Positions 1 to 4,843 of a stretch of DNA of 9,166 bases are shown piece by piece; within the stretch, counting starts at the first letter, position 1, and every line of letters starts with the position of its first letter. The notes under the pieces are model-generated. The model saw only the letters and a list, made by a program, of their open reading frames with translations, ran no database searches and was not told where the DNA came from. This stretch comes from Desulfobacterales bacterium (GTDB lineage: Bacteria > Desulfobacterota > DSM-4660 > Desulfatiglandales > Desulfatiglandaceae): NCBI GenBank assembly GCA_022013615.1, contig JAKLQB010000047.1, forward strand, positions 1 through 9,166, written 5' to 3'. A program made the position numbers and the translations under genes.

Positions 1-218
1 ACAAGGGAGGTTAGAGCATGAAAATTGAGGTATTGGGTCCGGGGTGTAAGCGTTGTGAACAGCTTTATGAAAATAATTGATGTCAGTGACTTTCTCCACT
101 TCAATCCCGGTCGAGGGATCGAAATCTGAAGCGGCGGATAATGTATTTTCATAAAGCTGTTCACAACGCTTACACCCCGGACCCAATACCTCAATTTTCA
201 TGCTCTAACCTCCCTTGT
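1..218. repeat. Perfect 75-bp inverted repeat (fold-back) at the window edge
   Basis: Bases 1-75 are the exact reverse complement of 144-218, separated by a 68-base loop. Each arm holds the ribosome binding site and first codons of the same thioredoxin-like gene. The right arm is followed by coding sequence that makes sense as protein. The left arm gives only a 20-codon ORF (18-80, plus strand) that stops at once. The left arm reaches base 1, so its true length is unknown. A perfect repeat including coding sequence, joined near the short shared string ATTTTCAT, is what a whole-genome-amplification chimera or contig-end misassembly produces. A genuine recent inverted duplication is possible but less likely. 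Confidence 0.93.
76..201 (-). CDS. Thioredoxin-like redox-active disulfide protein, N-terminal part only
   Basis: Forty-two codons can be trusted, beginning MKIEVLGPGCKRCEQLYEN. The GPGCKRC motif (Cys10 and Cys13, CxxC) after a first beta strand is typical of the small MTH895/TM0996-type 'redox-active disulfide' thioredoxin-fold proteins, which are usually about 75-80 residues. The cis-proline half is absent. A GGGAGG ribosome binding site lies 7 bases before the ATG and fixes the start. Below base 76 the frame runs into an inverted copy of its own beginning, so the remaining apparent codons are not real protein. The intact gene presumably continues outside this assembly. It is the last gene of the left-hand redox cluster, 85 bp after the zinc-ribbon gene. 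It likely acts in the cytoplasm as a thiol-disulfide reductant or metal-thiol carrier, with unknown partner. Confidence 0.8.
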
Positions 219-286
219 TTCAAGCTGGAAACTTACATCTTGTTTCAATTTTTCCGCATATCAGGCAGCGAGTTCTCGGCAGTAAA

Positions 287-586
287 TCACTTATACAAAC
301 CTTCTGCTTTACCCTCTTTCAAATAGATCTTGAGAGGATTCTGACAGAATTTACACACACCAATGAAACCCCCTGCCTGTGTAAGATTCTTCCAATAGTC
401 AGAATATATCTTCATCTCTTCAGGTTCAATGCCGGCCCCTAATTCCTCAGGATCCTCTAATTGTCTAATACGGTCCGACTTTCCGCAATAGGGGCACTTG
501 ATTCCGAAGAGAGCCATATCCGTTTTCGGTAGACCGTGCTCAATGACCAACTGTTGAAACTTTTCAACCACCTCATTGAATTCCAT
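287..586 (-). CDS. Small hypothetical protein with two CxxC pairs (zinc-ribbon-like)
   Basis: This is a 99-residue protein that I do not recognise as a named family. Two knuckles are visible: Cys31-Pro-Tyr-Cys34 followed by Gly-Lys, and Cys78-Lys-Phe-Cys81, 43 residues apart. That arrangement fits a four-Cys zinc ribbon, although a disulfide or iron-sulfur role cannot be excluded. The segment between them is acidic and there is no signal peptide or membrane segment, so it should be cytoplasmic. A GGGAG sequence lies about 10 bases before the ATG. It is on the same strand as, and between, two thioredoxin-like genes, which suggests a thiol or metal role. It ends in TGA; reading past the stop gives no Cys-homologous motif, so I take this TGA as a true stop. 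The gene looks real because of the Cys pattern and same-strand context; its function is unknown. Confidence 0.72.
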   Translation of the reverse strand: MEFNEVVEKFQQLVIEHGLPKTDMALFGIKCPYCGKSDRIRQLEDPEELGAGIEPEEMKIYSDYWKNLTQAGGFIGVCKFCQNPLKIYLKEGKAEGLYK

Positions 587-760
587 AGATCCGGTAACTC
601 CCTATTCTTTCTCCGTTGACAGGTTTCATCTGGAAGAGCGCCATGAATAATTTGTCACTAATGGGAAAAAAGCGGGATAACTGATTTACACTGTTTATTT
701 GGTAGGAATTGAGGTTCTTAAAATCTCTGTAATCTAAAAGTGATAAAAAAATATAAGAAT

Positions 761-1105
761 TCAGGATAATAAAAGGCCGCATTTTTCCAATGCTGATTCA
801 ACGGCGTTAATAAGTTCATTGCGGGGAGGTATGACATCGAAAACCATCTCTCCGTCGATAAATAACGAGGGGATGGGTGCACATCTCATTCGCTTTGTTA
901 CCTCATTTTCCCCATATAGAGAGACTGAGAGATCATAGAAACGACGGGCATGCTTCTTACTCTTCGTGTATTCAACTTTGTTAAGTCGAATCAGATCTCC
1001 GTACCTGGGCAGAATCTCCTCAACAGCCTCCGCCATATACTGGCACGAAGCACAGTGATCTCCCTGATGAATAATCTCTATATGAATGGATCCGTTCGCT
1101 GGCAT
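761..1105 (-). CDS. Thioredoxin-fold protein with CASC active site
   Basis: The 114-residue product has a short N-terminal tail, a strand (HIEIIHQ), then Cys18-Ala-Ser-Cys21 at the start of a helix, as in thioredoxin-fold proteins. Residues around 75-90 read APIPSLFIDGEMVF, the usual cis-proline strand followed by a beta hairpin ('IPSLFIDG'). Length fits a bare thioredoxin domain with no signal peptide, so cytoplasmic. It shares its layout with the product at 1175-1576 (CxxC, cis-Pro, a strand ending in V-F-[DE], then 'IIPP/IIPQ'), so the two look like diverged paralogs. No strong Shine-Dalgarno sequence sits at the expected distance: only a weak GGGGT and a more distant GGAG are seen. It is probably a thiol-disulfide carrier for the neighbouring methyl-transfer or selenoprotein system; that link is inferred from position only. 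Confidence 0.8.
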   Translation of the reverse strand: MPANGSIHIEIIHQGDHCASCQYMAEAVEEILPRYGDLIRLNKVEYTKSKKHARRFYDLSVSLYGENEVTKRMRCAPIPSLFIDGEMVFDVIPPRNELINAVESALEKCGLLLS

Positions 1106-1140
1106 TTTCTACCCCTGGTTATCTCCAGGCAGAAATATAT

Positions 1141-1160
1141 GGGGCCCCGCAAGGGGCCCC
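1141..1160 (-). terminator. Very stable GC stem-loop between the two thioredoxin-like genes
   Basis: The 8-bp arms GGGGCCCC (1141-1148 and 1153-1160) enclose a 4-base loop. It lies 14 bp after the stop of the gene at 1175-1576 and, in the direction of transcription, is followed by the moderately U-rich ATATATTTCT. It could be an intrinsic terminator, an attenuator or an mRNA-stabilising 3' end. The lack of a clean U-run makes full termination uncertain. Confidence 0.5.
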
Positions 1161-1174
1161 GGGTTTGAGATTGT

Positions 1175-1576
1175 CTATTTTTTTACTTTGGAATCCACGC
1201 GAGTGGCTGTACCTGCTCCCGCCTTTGCAAGATTCTCCTGGATCTTGTCAAACTCGAATCCGTGATCCCGCATTTTCTCAAGGCGGGGTTTCATCTCTGC
1301 GGGTGCACGTTTTGCCATCTCATCAATGAGTTCTTCATATTGGGGAATGATACTCTCAAATACACAATCCTTCTCAATGCAGATGGTTGGCAGGACTTTC
1401 ACGCCAAGTTCCATGAACTTACCGATCCCGTCTTTATTTTTGATTGACCACTCTGTGTATTCGATCATTTTCTGGATATCACCGGGCAGGGCGGCAATGG
1501 ATTCCATCATGTATCCACAGGCCGCGCACTGCACAGAGTCCAGGGTCACAACGTCAATGTTAAGCTTTTCTGTCAT
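1175..1576 (-). CDS. Thioredoxin-like protein with CAAC motif and C-terminal helical extension
   Basis: This 133-residue protein begins with a strand (NIDVVTL) and has Cys17-Ala-Ala-Cys20 followed by a helix. The segment GVKVLPTICI carries the cis-proline of the thioredoxin fold, and 'IIPQYEELIDEM' follows the last strand. Two further Cys lie near the cis-Pro (in TICIEKDC). Residues from about 90 on are charged and helical, ending in a Lys-rich tail, which is longer than a minimal domain. AAGGAGG lies 9 bases before the ATG. It begins only 28 bp after the true end of the selenocysteine-containing methyltransferase gene and is surely co-transcribed with it, which makes it a candidate reductant or zinc/thiol partner of that enzyme. 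The stop is TAG; reading through gives only the GC stem-loop, so no pyrrolysine is proposed. No signal peptide. Confidence 0.82.
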   Translation of the reverse strand: MTEKLNIDVVTLDSVQCAACGYMMESIAALPGDIQKMIEYTEWSIKNKDGIGKFMELGVKVLPTICIEKDCVFESIIPQYEELIDEMAKRAPAEMKPRLEKMRDHGFEFDKIQENLAKAGAGTATRVDSKVKK

Positions 1577-1604
1577 GAATTAGGTCCTCCTTTCTCAGGC
1601 CTGT

Positions 1605-2639
1605 TTACCAGGACTCTGGATACTTGGCGTAATACTGATAATACCAATCCTTGGCCTCAATTGCTTGATCCATATGTTCCACCGGAACATCGTATGGCAT
1701 GTCTCACCCAGGGGCGAATGTGTAGCCTATGTGGCCACCCGCTGCCAGGCTTACAATGGCATCCTCTCTCGGCGAGAGCAAGCCCAGGCTCAGGGCCAGG
1801 GTCAGCTTCAGGTTGCCGCCAAAGCCCACTTTATGTTTATGGGCCAGGTCCCTGATAAAGTTCAAGTTCAACTGCTCATCAATGGCAAAACCGTGTGTCC
1901 CGATCTTGCACACATCTTCCATGACCTTGGTGGCGTCACCGCAGATAAAAAATGATGATGTCAGGCCTGCATCATGGATCACTTTGATAGCATCCTGGCA
2001 ATGCGGGGTGACAAACTTCTGAAATGTCTCAGATTTTATCTGTGAGGCCACGGGGTCCACAATGGCTATGATCTCACATCCCATCTCAGCATAAAATCTG
2101 GCTGCTGCAGCGCCTACTTCCCCGGCAAACTTGCATACCTCTGCGGCAAAATCCGGGTTCTTATAAACATCTGTAAAGATGCGCACACCAGCCAGATGGG
2201 CGGCTAAGGTCAAAGGACCGCAATAAAGACCCATCAACACGCAGTCCAGTTCATCCAACTGGGGCCTGGCGATCTTTGCCGCCTCAAAGAGAACCGGCCA
2301 GCGGCCCGAATCCTTGGTGGGAAGTTGAAGCCCGGCTTGCGCAGGCGTCCTGTCCGAGCATGGATGCGTCTGAACGGATGGGACATTATCCTCCCACCAC
2401 TTCAGCCCACATCCCACAGAATTGGCCTCAACCGAAAGGTCAAATACGAGGGGGATTCCGTCTGCTTTGTACCGCTTCGCCGCATTAACCACCCCTTTTG
2501 CAAGAAGCTCGGGATCTTTCAGCATCTTGTCTGCGGGCTCATTAATGAGGAAGGCACAGTGAACTCCTGCATAGGGTACCCATGGGGGATCTTCCGTTCT
2601 TTTTCCCCTGTAAGCATCAATTAACTTCTGTTTGGCCAT
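1605..2639 (-). CDS. URO-D-family cobamide methyltransferase-like selenoprotein (Sec312 encoded by TGA)
   Basis: The URO-D family includes uroporphyrinogen decarboxylase and the zinc methyltransferases MtaA, MtbA, CmuA and MtvB that move methyl groups to or from corrinoid. Family features here are PWVPYAGVH near residue 20, GIPLVFDLSVEA (61-72), GLYCGPLTLAAHL (137-149) and FICGDAT (231-237). Read to the first stop the product is 311 residues and ends abruptly in FAPG. Reading the TGA (1704-1706) as an amino acid adds DMPYDVPVEHMDQAIEA and more, to a TAA at 1605-1607. The total of 344 residues is the usual family length. The TGA replaces the Cys of the PGCD motif, which is Cys327 in the paralog at 7914-8993. 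A SECIS-like stem-loop follows. The usual His of the HxC zinc motif is Phe231 here, with Cys233 kept. AAGGAGG lies 6 bases before the ATG. Methyl donor and acceptor are unknown. A TGC-to-TGA mutation or sequence error is the alternative. Confidence 0.85.
1670..1697 (-). promoter_or_regulatory. Putative bacterial SECIS element
   Basis: Just after the in-frame TGA (1704-1706) the transcript can fold. A lower stem CCAT/AUGG (1694-1697 with 1670-1673) and a 3-base 5' bulge (ACG) lead to a perfect 7-bp upper stem AUGUUCC/GGAACAU (1684-1690 with 1674-1680) and an apical loop GGU (1681-1683). The loop begins 20 nt after the UGA and its first base is G, which fits the known bacterial SECIS rules. The GGU loop also resembles that of E. 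coli fdhF. SelB binding is inferred, not shown. Confidence 0.72.
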
Positions 2640-2739
2640 GTGTAACCTCCTTCTCTGTTATGTGTGACGTTGATTGCTATACATTAACTCGCACTTACCG
2701 GATAAAATCTTTCACCTCCTTTCTTCCGCTTTCTTCATG

Positions 2740-3690
2740 TTATAGGTTATTACTATTCAGGCATGCCCTTAGGGCCTCGACAACCGGGCCATCACTTATC
2801 TGCCAACCCACAAAGGCCAGCTTCGTAGGGCCTGCCTCATCCATCCGTATCCATTCTGTCTTACCACCAACGTGATTTACGAAAAAACGCTTATCCTTTA
2901 AAAGGGCAAAACCTTTCACCCTATAGAGGTTGAGGGGTAGCTCCTCCATGAAGCGTTGAAAACATTCTGCTTTAAAAGGAGTTTTATTTTCAAAGGCAAA
3001 GGACACAAATCCCATTTCCTCAGCACTACCATGATCTAAATGAAGATGGGGAGAATGGTACGTCATTTCATGATCCACCTTAGCTTGTGGCTCCCAGAGC
3101 ACTTCAGGATCAATCTGGCAATGGTGAGTGGGCACGACCGAACAGGAGGGGTTAACCTCTTTTAGCTCCTGAAGAGACCGTGTTACGTCTTTTCCGGGTA
3201 TTAGATCAACCTTGTTGAACAGAAGCAAGTGAGCTGCCTTGATCTGATTATAGAACAGGGGGCCAAAGTACTCCCGCCCCTCCCACAAGTCCCCGGACAG
3301 AACTGTCACGACTTTCGGCACAGCTAACCGTTTCTGCAATTGAGAGGTTTTCAGGAAGCGAAGAACATCATAGGGATCCGCCACACCTGTTGCTTCAATG
3401 AAAAGTCGTTTCGGATGAAAGCGATCCAGAATCTCAACTAAAGTACTATGAAAATCTGCCTGAATCGTACAGCAAATACAGCCGTTCGTCAATTCATAAA
3501 CGGGTGCGTTCAGTCCTTGAAGGAGTTCTCCGTCTATCCCAATTTTGCCAAATTCATTGACCAGTATTGCAGTCCCTGATAAGTCTCCAGGCCAGTTCAG
3601 TATGTTTCTTAGTAGCGTTGTCTTCCCTGCTCCCAAAAAACCTGCAATAAGAATCACATCACAGAGAGTGTCTTCTTCGCCCATCATCAT
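2740..3690 (-). CDS. CobW-type G3E GTPase (metallochaperone family)
   Basis: This 316-residue protein shows the G3E GTPase signatures in order: Walker A GFLGAGKTT (17-25), the metal-binding GCICC (Cys71-x-Cys73-Cys74), EATG (100-103) and the guanine-recognition NKVD (159-162). A His-rich stretch, YHSPHLHLDH (211-220), precedes the C-terminal domain, as in many CobW proteins. The family uses GTP hydrolysis to insert or deliver metals (cobalt, zinc, nickel) to client proteins. Next to corrinoid and zinc-site methyltransferases, a role in loading zinc or servicing the corrinoid protein is plausible but inferred. I start it at the first of three consecutive ATGs (3684-3690). A TTG 16 codons upstream lies inside a palindrome cluster and is unlikely. 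The ribosome binding site is weak (AGAGA). The selenoprotein gene follows 100 bp downstream. Confidence 0.9.
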   Translation of the reverse strand: MMMGEEDTLCDVILIAGFLGAGKTTLLRNILNWPGDLSGTAILVNEFGKIGIDGELLQGLNAPVYELTNGCICCTIQADFHSTLVEILDRFHPKRLFIEATGVADPYDVLRFLKTSQLQKRLAVPKVVTVLSGDLWEGREYFGPLFYNQIKAAHLLLFNKVDLIPGKDVTRSLQELKEVNPSCSVVPTHHCQIDPEVLWEPQAKVDHEMTYHSPHLHLDHGSAEEMGFVSFAFENKTPFKAECFQRFMEELPLNLYRVKGFALLKDKRFFVNHVGGKTEWIRMDEAGPTKLAFVGWQISDGPVVEALRACLNSNNL

Positions 3691-3699
3691 GATTTCTCT

Positions 3700-3807
3700 A
3701 AACGGGGCTGATCCGTTTAATCCGCCAAAGGCGGACAAGGGTTAATTCCCCGCAGCTTGCTGCGTTACGTTTTTTGGTTTTGATACCTCGTAGCTTGCTG
3801 CGAGGTA
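3700..3807. repeat. Cluster of four palindromes, REP/BIME-like
   Basis: Four stem-loops lie side by side between two genes of the row. They are 3700-3705/3713-3718 (AAACGG/CCGTTT), 3721-3735 (TCCGCC-AAA-GGCGGA), 3751-3764 (CGCAGC-TT-GCTGCG) and 3784-3807 (TACCTCG...CGAGGTA). The last two share a core, CG(C/T)AGCTTGCTGCG, 38 bp apart, so they are copies of one element. Such intercistronic palindromes are typical of REP elements mobilised by RAYT transposases, and I associate similar cores with Desulfobacterales genomes. A role in mRNA stability or partial termination before the GTPase gene is possible. No transposase is present here. Confidence 0.65.
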
Positions 3808-3860
3808 GTTCATTGTTGCCAAAATTTAATAAAAAATAATATCCAGTCTCAAGTATCCAA

Positions 3861-4460
3861 CTACTCCACAAGTATGATTCCATAATAACCAAAAGATTCA
3901 CTCACATGCCTTGCAACCCGTGATGTTTTTCCAAGATTCTGGAGTGTTCCGATCACGTCAATTGAAAAGGACTCAACGGCGGGCCTTCGCTCCTGGGGAA
4001 AACGGCAAGCCTCCGGATAGGTGCATTCTTTGCAGAGGGCGCAAGTCTCACCCACCAGACTGAATGCCTTGTAGTATCCTTCCAGGAAGAGCAGGCGCTC
4101 CAGGCTCACCGTCCCCTTCCAGTAACGCACCTGCTTGGCCCTTTTCCTGCCATTATTCAGATAAAACTCCTGACAATTCTGATTGCCCACCAATAGAAGC
4201 GCTAAAGAATATTCTCCGAGAATAACACGGGCCTGATCAGAGCTGGGTGTAGCAGGCGGGCAACACCAGTTTGTATCATAATGGCTGCAGCCGTAGTGGC
4301 ATTTCATCCGGACCCATTCAGCAACAACAATCTTTTCAGTACTGAAAGGGAAAATGGCCTCCAGGCCATAATCCTTTCCCTTTTTGAGAAGGCGTTGAAT
4401 CGATGATTGAGATATGCCTTCGTGTTCCTGCCTGAAGGGTATAATTTTACTGGTCTTCAT
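3861..4460 (-). CDS. DUF2284-like Cys-rich predicted metal-binding protein
   Basis: The 199-residue product has two Cys clusters. The first is CHYGCSHYDTNWCCPP (Cys54, 58, 66, 67), the CPP-containing motif of DUF2284 proteins. The second is CALCKECTYPEAC (Cys140, 143, 146, 152), which looks like a cluster- or metal-binding loop. These small proteins are common beside corrinoid methyltransferases and other anaerobic operons, but their biochemical role is not established; iron-sulfur binding is a reasonable guess. I choose the ATG at 4458-4460 because GGGAG lies about 8 bases upstream; a TTG at 4487 has no such site. The start overlaps the end of the preceding gene by 14 bp (ATG at 4458-4460, its TAA at 4447-4449), so translation is probably coupled. 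No signal peptide or membrane segment is seen, so it is cytoplasmic. Confidence 0.83.
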   Translation of the reverse strand: MKTSKIIPFRQEHEGISQSSIQRLLKKGKDYGLEAIFPFSTEKIVVAEWVRMKCHYGCSHYDTNWCCPPATPSSDQARVILGEYSLALLLVGNQNCQEFYLNNGRKRAKQVRYWKGTVSLERLLFLEGYYKAFSLVGETCALCKECTYPEACRFPQERRPAVESFSIDVIGTLQNLGKTSRVARHVSESFGYYGIILVE

Positions 4461-4821
4461 GAGACTTTTCTCCCGATGATGACTCAAATCTTATCAAAAC
4501 ATCCCGGGGAATGGCCATGTCCATGGCCACTTCCACGGCCTTTAGGATTGCCATGGGAATAGGGCAGGAAGCGTGACAACCTGCCTTTTTTGCAAAAGTA
4601 TAAACCGGATTCTGGGTTAAGGGTGTGAAGAGCTCCCTCAGATTCATCTCCCTTATGTTCCTGGACAGACGCTGGATCTGCTTGCACTCCGAGCCCGTAA
4701 TCTTAATGGAAACCAGATCCGAGGCCTTTTTCTGCGCCTCAATTATACAGGAAAAACCGCAGACGCCGGGTTCTGCTGTTACTCGTATAATTTCAAATTT
4801 AGGGCGAGACTGATCTCCCAC
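4447..4821 (-). CDS. Small Cys-containing protein associated with RACo-type activators
   Basis: This is a 124-residue protein with conserved-looking cysteines: GVCGFSC (Cys21, Cys25), SEC (Cys46) and GCHASCPIP (Cys82, Cys86). The pattern and position directly after the corrinoid activator match a family of uncharacterised small proteins I have seen beside RACo genes, but I cannot assign a function. Five cysteines could hold a metal or iron-sulfur cluster. Translation appears to begin at GTG (4819-4821); GAGG lies 10 bases upstream, inside a small stem-loop (4827-4841). The gene begins 22 bp after the stop of the activator and its end overlaps the next gene, so all three are one transcript. 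It has no signal peptide or membrane helix. Confidence 0.78.
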   Translation of the reverse strand: MGDQSRPKFEIIRVTAEPGVCGFSCIIEAQKKASDLVSIKITGSECKQIQRLSRNIREMNLRELFTPLTQNPVYTFAKKAGCHASCPIPMAILKAVEVAMDMAIPRDVLIRFESSSGEKSHEDQ

Positions 4822-4826
4822 TGAAA

Positions 4827-4841
4827 ATCAGCCTCGCTGAT
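4827..4841 (-). promoter_or_regulatory. Stem-loop over the ribosome binding site of the 4821 gene
   Basis: In the transcript, AUCAGC (4836-4841) pairs with GCUGAU (4827-4832) around the 3-base loop GAG. The presumed Shine-Dalgarno bases GAGG lie in the loop and first stem pair, 10 bases before the GTG start. It could lower initiation unless upstream ribosomes open it, that is, couple translation to the activator gene. Six base pairs could also be chance. Confidence 0.35.
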
Positions 4842-4843
4842 AT

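Noticed and set aside
287..289. TGA ending the zinc-ribbon-like gene as a selenocysteine codon
   Set aside because: About 14 more codons follow before the next TGA, with no motif and no Cys-homolog position. It is most simply a stop, which also shows that TGA is not generally reassigned here.
761..763. TGA ending the CASC thioredoxin-like gene as another selenocysteine codon
   Set aside because: The frame after it gives only eight hydrophobic and aromatic codons before a TAG, with no family similarity and no suitable stem-loop.
573..782. 69-codon minus-strand frame overlapping two genes
   Set aside because: It is AT-rich, has no motif and no ribosome binding site, and overlaps both neighbours. 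I regard the 587-760 spacer as non-coding.
1175..1177. TAG of the CAAC protein as a pyrrolysine codon, given the methyl-transfer context
   Set aside because: The read-through sequence passes straight through the GC-rich stem-loop and resembles no protein. The product is already complete.
3691..3738. Upstream TTG start adding 16 residues to the G3E GTPase
   Set aside because: The added stretch is encoded by the palindrome cluster and does not look like protein. Three ATGs directly precede the conserved domain.
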